This document shows, piece by piece, positions 1-5,456 of a stretch of DNA of 6,558 bases. Position numbers and translations under genes: made by a program. The stretch spans positions 1-6,558 of the forward strand of contig JAPXTJ010000153.1 in the NCBI GenBank assembly GCA_033812595.1. Direction: 5' to 3'. This DNA comes from JADLGF01 sp020849415. Lineage in GTDB: Bacteria; Chloroflexota; Chloroflexia; Thermomicrobiales; UBA6265. Each line of letters begins with the position of its first letter. Position 1 is the first letter of the stretch. Below the pieces are notes generated by a model. It saw only the letters and a program-made list of their open reading frames with translations, ran no database searches and was not told the DNA's origin.

Positions 1-186
1 GATGCACCAGACGAATCCCGGCCACCTCTCGTCCCTCCCGCACCACCACGATACCGCCTTTTTCATGCGCGGTGGCGCGGCGCGCTTCATGACAACTCGG
101 AGTGACGGGTTGTTTTTCCTGGGAAGCAGGTGGCTTTTTAGAGCTGCCACCTATGACCTTGGCGCACACCGAAAACAACAAACACG
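1..186. other. Left-edge region without a supported gene
   Basis: No open frame here has a convincing start, ribosome binding site and protein-like sequence. One minus-strand frame running off the left edge reads GGIVVVREGREVAGIRLVH (about 57 down to 1). This resembles the first beta-strands of a Nudix-type domain, so a gene could begin here and continue outside the window. However, that frame has no ATG, only GTG codons near 49 with a weak AAGGCGG upstream. The ATG codons at 90 and 66 are in another frame that gives an unlikely Trp- and Cys-rich peptide. The only clear structure is the hairpin at 128-152. Confidence 0.4.
128..152. repeat. Small inverted repeat (hairpin), function unknown
   Basis: AGGTGGC (128-134) is a perfect inverted match to GCCACCT (146-152), with an 11-nt T-rich loop. 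Neither strand has a U-tract after the stem, so it does not look like a classical intrinsic terminator. It lies beyond the 3' end of the minus-strand SDR and beside the palindromic element at 187-339. Confidence 0.4.
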
Positions 187-339
187 CCGTGTAGGGGAGG
201 GTCTTGTGCCCTCCCGCCGGCCATACGGCCGGCCACTCGGTGCGATTCGGGGTGGTTTCGTTTGGAAAGACCGGTGTAGCGAAAGGAGACGGTCGCCTGC
301 GGGCGACCGCGGGAGGGCACAAGACCCTCCCCTACACGG
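187..339. repeat. 153-bp composite palindromic element with perfect 31-bp inverted ends
   Basis: The left arm (187-217) and right arm (309-339) are perfect 31-bp inverted copies. Four internal hairpins lie within the element. Stem 195-201/209-215 (GGGAGGG with CCCTCCC) has a 7-nt loop. Stem 216-222/227-233 (GCCGGCC with GGCCGGC) has loop ATAC. Stem 290-297/302-309 (CGGTCGCC with GGCGACCG) has loop TGCG. Stem 311-317/325-331 mirrors the first. The middle (234-289) has only a weak TTTCG/CGAAA pairing (256-260/280-284). There is no transposase frame and no obvious target-site duplication at the edges. The design resembles REP/BIME or MITE elements. A family member mobilised in trans is inference, as is a role in ending transcription of the SDR, whose 3' end lies 72 bp away. 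Confidence 0.8.
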
Positions 340-399
340 GTTGCGTTCACGCTGTGGCGATGTCAGCATCACCGGGAATCGCTTTAGAGCAGCGAAGGA

Positions 400-417
400 A
401 AGGGTCTTCCCCTACGC
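400..417. repeat. Possible degenerate copy of the 31-bp arm end
   Basis: The sequence GGGTCTTCCCCTACGCG resembles the outer end of the right arm at 323-339, which reads GACCCTCCCCTACACGG. The exact core is TCCCCTAC with scattered matches beside it. It overlaps the SDR stop codon: the TAG read on the minus strand is the TAG of the GTAGGGGA core. A chance match in GC-rich DNA cannot be excluded. Confidence 0.35.
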
Positions 418-1203
418 GCGTTCGTCGGCGCCGGACGTGGTGCGGAAGATGTCGGTGCCGGCGGTGAGGCCGCCATCGACTGGCAGCGTCACGCCGCTGA
501 TCCAGGACGCATCATCCGACGCCAGGAAGAGCGCCGCCTTCGCGACATCCTCCGGCTGCCCGACCCGGCGCAGCGGGTAAATCTTCGCCAGGCGATTGAA
601 CACCTCGGGATCGCGGTGCACCGTGTGATTCCAGATCGGCGTCACGATCGAGCCCGGCGCGATCACGTTCGAGCGGATGCCTTCGGCGCCGTGCCGCACC
701 GCCAGATTCTGCGAGAAGTTGATCAACCCCGCCTTGGCGGCACTGTACGGCTCCTCGCCGATGCCGTACATACCGTTGACCGAGGCGATGTGCAGCAGCA
801 CTCCGCCGCCCCGCTCGATCATCCCGCCGATGAAGGCTTTCGAGCAGAGGAACGCGCCCTTCATGATGACATCGAAGTTGATGTCCCAGTCCGCTTCCTC
901 GATCGTCCGGATGTCACCGCCGCGCGAGAGCCCGGCGTTGTTCACCAGGATATCGACCGCGCCGTAAGCATTGGTCACTCCGGTCGCCATCTCCGCCACC
1001 GAGGCGGCGTTCGACACATCGGCCTGCACGCCGATCCCCTTGCCGCCCGCCCGCTCGATCAAATCCGCGGTTTCGAGCGCCCGTTCCTCGACCAGATCGG
1101 CCGCGACCACCGTCGCCCCCTCGGCCGCGAACGCCAGGCTGATCGCCCGCCCGATGCCCGATCCGCCACCCGTGACCACCGCTACCCGATTGACCAGTTT
1201 CAT
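412..1203 (-). CDS. Short-chain dehydrogenase/reductase (classical SDR, NAD(P)-dependent)
   Basis: This 263-residue protein has the usual length of a classical SDR, a cytoplasmic Rossmann-fold oxidoreductase acting on an alcohol/carbonyl pair. The cofactor motif TGGGSGIG is at residues 11-18, ADV at 61-63 and NNAG at 88-91. Catalytic Ser141, Tyr153 and Lys157 (YSAAK) are present, then APG at 182-184 and PVDGG near the C-terminus. Asp36 at the end of the second strand would favour NAD over NADP. The fourth tetrad residue, normally Asn in a VNxxG motif, appears to be Ile113 (VIMKG, 112-116). The start is ATG at 1203, with GGGAG six bases upstream. The TAG stop lies in a repeat-like sequence, so the last few residues may not be ancestral. 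It is transcribed away from the acylase operon. The substrate is unknown; the family includes sugar, polyol and 3-oxoacyl reductases. Confidence 0.93.
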   Translation of the reverse strand: MKLVNRVAVVTGGGSGIGRAISLAFAAEGATVVAADLVEERALETADLIERAGGKGIGVQADVSNAASVAEMATGVTNAYGAVDILVNNAGLSRGGDIRTIEEADWDINFDVIMKGAFLCSKAFIGGMIERGGGVLLHIASVNGMYGIGEEPYSAAKAGLINFSQNLAVRHGAEGIRSNVIAPGSIVTPIWNHTVHRDPEVFNRLAKIYPLRRVGQPEDVAKAALFLASDDASWISGVTLPVDGGLTAGTDIFRTTSGADERA

Positions 1204-1209
1204 TCCCTG

Positions 1210-1214
1210 CTCCC
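1210..1214 (-). promoter_or_regulatory. Ribosome binding site of the SDR gene
   Basis: GGGAG on the minus strand lies six bases before the ATG at 1203. It supports that start. Confidence 0.6.
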
Positions 1215-1259
1215 GCGTATATCACCAGACGTCATGCGTGAACTCTACCGGAGCCGGGA

Positions 1260-1288
1260 CGACCGCGAAAGTCCGTTGACAGCGGTCG
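1260..1288. promoter_or_regulatory. Dyad overlapping the promoter, possible operator
   Basis: CGACCGC (1260-1266) and GCGGTCG (1282-1288) are perfect 7-bp inverted copies with 15 bases between them. The right half-site starts immediately after the TTGACA box, so a bound regulator would cover the -35 region. A third CGACCGC occurs at 1326-1332, between the promoter and the acylase start. Position and symmetry fit an operator, but no regulator gene is visible, and GC-rich 7-mers can recur by chance. Confidence 0.35.
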
Positions 1289-1304
1289 GGCCGGTTGCGA
1301 TGAT
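1276..1304 (+). promoter_or_regulatory. Sigma-70-like promoter for the acylase operon
   Basis: A perfect -35 box TTGACA (1276-1281) is followed, after exactly 17 bases, by GATGAT (1299-1304), which matches TATAAT at four of six positions. Transcription would start near 1311, giving a leader of roughly 44 nt before the GTG at 1355. It sits in the 151-bp gap between the divergent SDR and acylase genes. I found no comparably good promoter for the SDR direction. Confidence 0.55.
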
Positions 1305-1338
1305 CGCGGCAAGATCCGTCCTCATCGACCGCCATACC

Positions 1339-1343
1339 AGGAG
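1339..1343 (+). promoter_or_regulatory. Ribosome binding site supporting a GTG start
   Basis: AGGAG lies eleven bases before the GTG at 1355. The spacing is slightly long. This is the first start codon in the frame after the in-frame TGA at about 1301-1303, and no ATG lies between, so the GTG start is the best choice. Confidence 0.55.
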
Positions 1344-1354
1344 CGAACGCCACC

Positions 1355-3766
1355 GTGACGCACCTCACTTCCGAGCAACGCACCACTGCGCGCGAAGTCT
1401 TCGCCACCCCTGGTGAGATCGCCGATCTTGCGGCGGCGAAATCGCTCACGGTCGAGGCGCTGCTCGATCTGGTCCGCGCCTATCTGGCCGAAAAGGCCGA
1501 TCCGGGATTGGCTGAACTCGGGGCGCCGGTTGACAAGCCGGTGACGATCACTCGCGACGAACGCGGCGTGCCGCATATCGCCGCCGAGAACGCCGCCGAT
1601 CTCTTCTTCGGGCTTGGCTACGCACACGCGCAGGACCGTCTTTGGCAGCTCGATTTCCACCGCCGCTACGCCCACGGCACACTGGCCGAGGTTCTCGGTC
1701 CCGAGCGGCTGAATGACGACATCCTGGCGCGGACGCTCGATATCACCGGTGTTTCCGAAGCGACGTACGAAGCGCTCCATCCCGAAAGCCGCGAGGCGTA
1801 CGATGCCTTCGCGCTCGGGGTCAACGCCTGGATGAGCGACTTGCCGAACGGCTTGCCGGCCGAATTCGAGTGGCTCGGCTACGAACCGGCGCCCTGGACG
1901 CCGATCGATTCGATCGCGATCCTGCGCCGCTGGTGGTGGTACCTGACCGGGCGGTTGCACGTTCTCTGGATTCCGGAAGTGATCCGGGCGACCCTCGGCG
2001 ACCAGCTCGCCGCCACCTACTACACGCCGGACGCGCCGATCGGCACGATCGTCCCGCCCGGCTTCTACGATCCCGAACCGCGCTGGCCCAGCCGTGAGGC
2101 GGAGGAACTCGATCGGCGCGCCGGCGGTGACTACGCCGGCCTCGGCAGCAACAACTGGACGATCGGCCCGTCGAAATCGGCCAGCGGTTCGGCGCTGATC
2201 GCCTCCGATCCGCACGTCTACTTCACGGTGCCGATGGACTGGTATGAGTACCGCTTGCTCGGGGCCGGCTACGATGTCTACGGCCTCGCCTACCCCGGCC
2301 AACCCGGTCTCTTCTTCGGCCGGAACAAGCGGGTCGGCTGGGCGGTGACCAACAACATCTGCCTGCAGCGCGATCTTTACGAAGAAACCGTCAATCCGGA
2401 CAATCCGAACCAATACCGGCGTGGAGATACTTGGGAGGCGTTTGAAACCCGGACCAGCGTGATCGTGGTCAAGGGGGCGGCGCCGGTCGAGCAAGTGACG
2501 CGGTACGCGCACGGCCGGCCGGTGGTCGATCACCTCGTACCCGATGAGGCCAAGCCGGCGGCGCTGCGGGGCACGGCCAACCGCGCCCTCTCGCTCGCCT
2601 GGACCGGTTTTCAGCCGAGCGATGAGATCAAGGCGGCGCTCGATGTGAATCGCGCCACCACCGTTCACGAAGCGCGTGCTGCCTACGCCCCGTGGAAAAC
2701 GCCGACCTGGAACATGATGTTCGCCGATGCTGATGGCCACATCGGCTATCAGACGATCGGTGCGATTCCGCTACGCGAACGGCCGAAACTCGGTTTCCGC
2801 GATGCCGGCGATCCGGCCGATCGCTGGCAAGGGGCGATCCCCTTCACCGGTCTGCCGCAGATGACCGATCCCGAGCGCGGCTGGATCGCCAGCGCCAACA
2901 ACCAGACTGCGCCCGATGATTTCCCCTACCCGCTATCCGGCGCCTGGACCCCCGAGGATCGCTACCCGCGCATCGTCGACCTGATGGAAGCGCGCGCGCC
3001 GCATTCGCTCGAGTCGATGCACCGGATGCAGACCGATGTCCACTCCGCCCGCGCGCTGAAGGCGGCCAAGGCGCTGGTTGCGGCGATGTCGTCTCCGGCT
3101 CCCGGCGCTCAAGCGGCCGCGGTCGAGGCGCTGCGCGCCTGGGACGGGGAGCTGACGACCTCGACCACGGCCGGCACGGTCTACAACGTCTTCTTCGAGC
3201 AGTGGCACAACCGGGTGATGGAGGAGCGATTCCCCGCCGAGCGCCATTCCTTCGCGATCGACAGCGGCAACGGGCTCTCCGCCGCCCTCCTTTCCGAGAA
3301 TCTCGGCGACTGGTTCGACGATGACGGCGCCAGGCTCGCTGCCATCCGCGAGACCTTCAGCGTATCGCTATTCTCGATCGTGGAGACGCTGGGGAGTGAT
3401 TCCGCCGGTTGGCAGTGGGGCAAACTCCACACCCTCGGCGGACGTCACCCCGCCGCCCGGACACCCCTGCAGCGCCATTTCTTCGACGTCCCGTTCGAAC
3501 CGCACCAGGGCGGCACCGCCACGGTGCGCAACGCCGGGTACGGGCTCGGCGCGCCCTTCACCACGAAATCGGGCGGGAATTACCGCTTCGTCGCCGATCT
3601 CGGCTCCAGCGCCGCCCGGGCGGTGGTTTGGCCCGGCAACTCCGGCGAACCGGGCAGTCGGCACTACGCCGATCAGGTGCGCACCTTCCTCGACGATGGC
3701 ATCTACGACGTCCCGTTCGGCGAGGGCCTGCCCGAGGGTGAGACAATCCGGTTGATGCCTGACTGA
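1355..3766 (+). CDS. Penicillin/cephalosporin-acylase family Ntn hydrolase
   Basis: This 803-residue precursor is of normal length for the penicillin amidase family, which hydrolyses amides such as beta-lactam side chains or N-acyl-homoserine lactones. The acylase fold begins near residue 62 (VTITRDERGVPHI), with GYAHAQDRLWQLD at 88-100. Autocleavage is predicted at Gly264-Ser265 in GLGSNNW, giving chains of about 264 and 539 residues. Ser265 becomes the N-terminal nucleophile, and His287 is beta-position 23, as in cephalosporin and AHL acylases rather than penicillin G acylase (Gln). The oxyanion region is GWAVTNN (328-334), and SANN at 513-516 supplies the conserved Asn. WPGNSGEP (759-766) and HYADQ (770-774) complete the family C-terminus. 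The first 60 residues are a polar, probably helical extension with no signal peptide, so the enzyme may be cytoplasmic. It leads an operon with two phosphoesterases. Family membership is secure; the substrate is unknown. Confidence 0.95.
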   Translation: MTHLTSEQRTTAREVFATPGEIADLAAAKSLTVEALLDLVRAYLAEKADPGLAELGAPVDKPVTITRDERGVPHIAAENAADLFFGLGYAHAQDRLWQLDFHRRYAHGTLAEVLGPERLNDDILARTLDITGVSEATYEALHPESREAYDAFALGVNAWMSDLPNGLPAEFEWLGYEPAPWTPIDSIAILRRWWWYLTGRLHVLWIPEVIRATLGDQLAATYYTPDAPIGTIVPPGFYDPEPRWPSREAEELDRRAGGDYAGLGSNNWTIGPSKSASGSALIASDPHVYFTVPMDWYEYRLLGAGYDVYGLAYPGQPGLFFGRNKRVGWAVTNNICLQRDLYEETVNPDNPNQYRRGDTWEAFETRTSVIVVKGAAPVEQVTRYAHGRPVVDHLVPDEAKPAALRGTANRALSLAWTGFQPSDEIKAALDVNRATTVHEARAAYAPWKTPTWNMMFADADGHIGYQTIGAIPLRERPKLGFRDAGDPADRWQGAIPFTGLPQMTDPERGWIASANNQTAPDDFPYPLSGAWTPEDRYPRIVDLMEARAPHSLESMHRMQTDVHSARALKAAKALVAAMSSPAPGAQAAAVEALRAWDGELTTSTTAGTVYNVFFEQWHNRVMEERFPAERHSFAIDSGNGLSAALLSENLGDWFDDDGARLAAIRETFSVSLFSIVETLGSDSAGWQWGKLHTLGGRHPAARTPLQRHFFDVPFEPHQGGTATVRNAGYGLGAPFTTKSGGNYRFVADLGSSAARAVVWPGNSGEPGSRHYADQVRTFLDDGIYDVPFGEGLPEGETIRLMPD

Positions 3767-3776
3767 TCGACGTGCC

Positions 3777-3781
3777 GGAGG
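3777..3781 (+). promoter_or_regulatory. Ribosome binding site of the first phosphoesterase
   Basis: GGAGG lies seven bases before the ATG at 3789, inside the 22-bp gap after the acylase stop. It supports separate, efficient translation within one operon. Confidence 0.7.
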
Positions 3782-3788
3782 GGCGAGT

Positions 3789-4523
3789 ATGCGGCTGGCG
3801 GTCATATCCGATATCCACGGCAACAGCTACGCGCTCGATCTGGCGCTGGCGCGGATCGACGCCGAGGGGATCGATCACATCGTCTGTCTCGGCGACGTTG
3901 CGCTTTCGGGCTTCGATCCCGGCGGGTCGATCGACCGCCTGATCGAACGCGGCGTGCCGACCGTGCGCGGCAATACCGACGGCCGCATTCTCGCCAATGA
4001 TCCCTACCAGCCGGACGATCCGATCGGCGCGGCGCACGAACGGGAGTGGATGGACTGGACACTCGGACGACTCGATGCGCGGCAGCGGGCCTTCCTCGAC
4101 AGCTTGCCCGGCACGCTCGATCTGGAGATCGGCGGCCTGAGCATTACCGCGTATCACGGTTCACCGAAGAGTTACTGGGATCCCGTATTGCCCGGTACGC
4201 CGGACGCCACGCTGACCGACTGGTTCGGTGAGGCGCCGGCGCAGGTGCTGCTCGGCGGTCACACGCACCAGCAGATGCTGCGGCGGTGGAACGGGCGCAC
4301 GATCGTCAATCCGGGACCGATCAGCCAGACCGCCGCCAAGCTGCCGATCGGCGTGCGCACCGCGCGTCCCTGGGCCGAGTTCGCGGCGATCACGATCGAG
4401 CGGGGCACGATCGACGTGGCATTCCGCTACCTGCCGATCGATCTCGACGAACTCGAACGCCGGGTAGTGGCGGCAGGTATGCCGCATGTTGACGCCTTGT
4501 TCGAGGAGTGGTGGCAGGAATGA
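3789..4523 (+). CDS. Metallophosphoesterase, YfcE/Metallophos_2 type (first of a tandem pair)
   Basis: This 244-residue soluble protein has the full motif set of a two-metal calcineurin-like phosphoesterase, which hydrolyses phosphomono- or diesters. The motifs are SDIHGN (Asp8, His10, Asn12), LGD (Asp36), GNTD (Asn62), YHGSPKSY (His123), GGHTH (His158, His160) and NPG at 174-176. These supply all the expected metal ligands. The GNH His seen in many phosphoesterases is Thr63; YfcE-type enzymes often lack that His too. After the catalytic core, residues 190-244 form an extra C-terminal segment shared with the next gene. The ATG has a GGAGG seven bases upstream. The gene lies 22 bp after the acylase and 19 bp before its paralogue. 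No signal peptide or membrane segment is seen. Natural substrates of this group are poorly defined, so none is assigned. Confidence 0.93.
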   Translation: MRLAVISDIHGNSYALDLALARIDAEGIDHIVCLGDVALSGFDPGGSIDRLIERGVPTVRGNTDGRILANDPYQPDDPIGAAHEREWMDWTLGRLDARQRAFLDSLPGTLDLEIGGLSITAYHGSPKSYWDPVLPGTPDATLTDWFGEAPAQVLLGGHTHQQMLRRWNGRTIVNPGPISQTAAKLPIGVRTARPWAEFAAITIERGTIDVAFRYLPIDLDELERRVVAAGMPHVDALFEEWWQE

Positions 4524-4528
4524 AACCC

Positions 4529-4533
4529 GGAGG
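4529..4533 (+). promoter_or_regulatory. Ribosome binding site that decides the second phosphoesterase start
   Basis: GGAGG lies nine bases before the ATG at 4543. The frame also has an upstream ATG at 4486 inside the previous gene. That longer start would add 19 charged residues before MKLAIIADIHGN, where the paralogue begins directly at the matching position. The start at 4543 is therefore preferred. Confidence 0.75.
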
Positions 4534-4542
4534 GACCAACCG

Positions 4543-5283
4543 ATGAAGCTTGCGATCATCGCCGATATTCACGGCAATTCGTACGCGCTCGATCAGGTGC
4601 TGGCCGCGATCGATGCCGAGGGGATCGAGCAGATCGTTTGCCTCGGCGATCTGGCGTTGCTCGGCTTCGATCCGGTCGGTTCGATCACTCGCATCGCCGA
4701 GCGCGGCATCCCGAGCGTGCGCGGCAACTGCGAAGACCTCGTGCTGAATGGTCCGCCAATGCGCACCAACCCCGACGAACTCGGCGCGATCCGGAATGAA
4801 TGGAATCTGTGGCTGGTCGATCAAATCGGCCCGAGCGAACGCGCCTTCCTGGTCGGTCGCGCGGCGTTCATCGACCTCGATCTGGAGGGCGTGCAACTCT
4901 GCGCGTATCACGGTTCGCCGAAGAGCTACAACGATCCGATCCGGCCCAGCACGCCGGACGAAACGCTGGCGGAATACTTCGAGGGGGTCGAGGCGCCGCT
5001 GCTCGCCGGCGGACACACCCACGGCATGATGCTGCGCCGATGGCGGGGTCGCACGATCATCAATCCGGGCACGGTCGGGCTGCCGTTCAGCCGGCTGGCA
5101 ATTGACGATCAGTCGATCGCGAACTGGGCCGAATACGCCGTGGTGACCGTCGAAAACGGCGCCATCGACATCAGCTTCCGCCACCTGCCGATCGATCGCG
5201 CGGCGATCGCCGAGGCCGTCCGCGCCAGCGGCATCCCGCACCCGGACGCGTGGCTCGAAGGCTACGCCGGCTGGCCCGCGTAA
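4543..5283 (+). CDS. Metallophosphoesterase, YfcE/Metallophos_2 type (second of a tandem pair)
   Basis: This 246-residue protein is a paralogue of the preceding one. All motifs fall at the same residue numbers: ADIHGN (Asp8, His10, Asn12), LGD (Asp36), GNCE (Asn62), YHGSPKSY (His123), GGHTH (His158, His160) and NPG (174-176). Hand alignment without gaps gives about half identical residues overall, roughly 73% over residues 1-60 but only about 25% over 61-120. Both are therefore likely active two-metal phosphoesterases that arose by tandem duplication and differ mainly in the segment likely to contact substrate. GNCE has Cys63 in place of the GNH His, as in YfcE-like enzymes. The TAA stop is followed within a few bases by the heptamer array, which would form the 3' end of the operon mRNA. 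The substrate is unknown; heteromer formation with its neighbour is speculative. Confidence 0.93.
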   Translation: MKLAIIADIHGNSYALDQVLAAIDAEGIEQIVCLGDLALLGFDPVGSITRIAERGIPSVRGNCEDLVLNGPPMRTNPDELGAIRNEWNLWLVDQIGPSERAFLVGRAAFIDLDLEGVQLCAYHGSPKSYNDPIRPSTPDETLAEYFEGVEAPLLAGGHTHGMMLRRWRGRTIINPGTVGLPFSRLAIDDQSIANWAEYAVVTVENGAIDISFRHLPIDRAAIAEAVRASGIPHPDAWLEGYAGWPA

Positions 5284-5357
5284 CGGGCTCCGGGTTCCGG
5301 GTTCCGGGTTCCGGGTTCCGGGTTCCGGGTTCCGGGTTCCGGGTTCCGGGTTCCGGG
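5284..5357. repeat. Tandem heptamer array (CCGGGTT), G-quadruplex-capable
   Basis: Nine perfect copies of CCGGGTT run from 5290 to 5352, followed by a partial CCGGG (5353-5357) and preceded by a degenerate unit CGGGCT (5284-5289). The plus strand therefore has eleven GGG runs, each separated by exactly four bases (CTCC once, then TTCC). This satisfies the G3-N4 pattern for G-quadruplexes more than twice over. CCGG is self-complementary, so small hairpins compete. The array starts immediately after the stop of the second phosphoesterase and would lie in the 3' end of the operon mRNA. Copy number is likely to vary by slippage. Confidence 0.95.
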
Positions 5358-5360
5358 AGA

Positions 5361-5382
5361 TTGTGCGATGCGGATCGCACAA
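5361..5382. repeat. Hairpin A, 9-bp perfect stem
   Basis: TTGTGCGAT (5361-5369) pairs perfectly with ATCGCACAA (5374-5382) around a GCGG loop. There is no T-tract after it on either strand, so it is not a classical intrinsic terminator, although it lies between convergent genes where one would be expected. Its right half also belongs to hairpin B. Confidence 0.7.
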
Positions 5383-5398
5383 GGATGAATCCATGTGC
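5377..5398. repeat. Hairpin B, alternative to hairpin A
   Basis: GCACA (5377-5381) pairs with TGTGC (5394-5398), and inside it GGAT (5383-5386) pairs with ATCC (5389-5392). The two stems are separated by an A/A mismatch. It reuses bases 5377-5382 of hairpin A, so the two cannot form together. Nine base pairs with a mismatch and a two-base loop make it weaker than hairpin A. Confidence 0.4.
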
Positions 5399-5411
5399 TA
5401 AGTAAGACGAA

Positions 5412-5449
5412 AACCCGTACGCGGAACCCGGAACCGAGTACCCGGAACC
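5412..5449. repeat. Degenerate heptamer copies in inverted orientation
   Basis: AACCCG (5412-5417), GGAACCCGGAACCG (5423-5436) and ACCCGGAACC (5440-5449) are reverse-complement forms of the CCGGGTT unit at 5284-5357. The units are interrupted by short spacers. With the left array and the central hairpins they make an imperfect long inverted structure filling the gap between the converging genes. This could act on transcription in both directions, but that is inference. Confidence 0.7.
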
Positions 5450-5456
5450 TCGTTCG

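Noticed and set aside
128..152. Intrinsic terminator or T-box element
   Set aside because: The stem has no U-tract after it on either strand, and I see no T-box antiterminator consensus or downstream aminoacylation gene.
187..339. Complete insertion sequence
   Set aside because: Only 153 bp, no transposase frame and no evident target-site duplication. At most it is a non-autonomous element.
2..580. Open plus-strand frame of 192 codons at the left edge
   Set aside because: It runs through the palindromic element and into the antisense of the SDR, with no ribosome binding site and no domain-like sequence.
616..1416. Open plus-strand frame of 266 codons
   Set aside because: It is antisense to the SDR gene and rich in Arg, His and Asp. 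The SDR reading has intact cofactor and catalytic motifs.
1322..2740. Long open minus-strand frame of 472 codons
   Set aside because: It lies antisense inside the acylase gene, whose sense frame has full family motifs. The antisense peptide is Arg- and Val-rich with no recognisable domain, a usual GC-rich shadow.
3849..3990. Missing GNH His in both phosphoesterases as evidence of inactivity
   Set aside because: YfcE-type enzymes commonly have another residue there, and all metal ligands are intact in both copies.
4486..4542. Longer start for the second phosphoesterase at the upstream ATG
   Set aside because: It overlaps the previous gene, adds 19 residues absent from the paralogue, and lacks the GGAGG that precedes the ATG at 4543.
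5284..5357. CRISPR array
   Set aside because: Units are 7 bp, directly abutting and without spacers. This is a simple tandem repeat.
4390..5394. Minus-strand frame with repeated NPEPGTR peptide
   Set aside because: The peptide repeat is just the heptamer array read through; three copies of 7 bases encode seven residues. The rest is antisense to the phosphoesterases.
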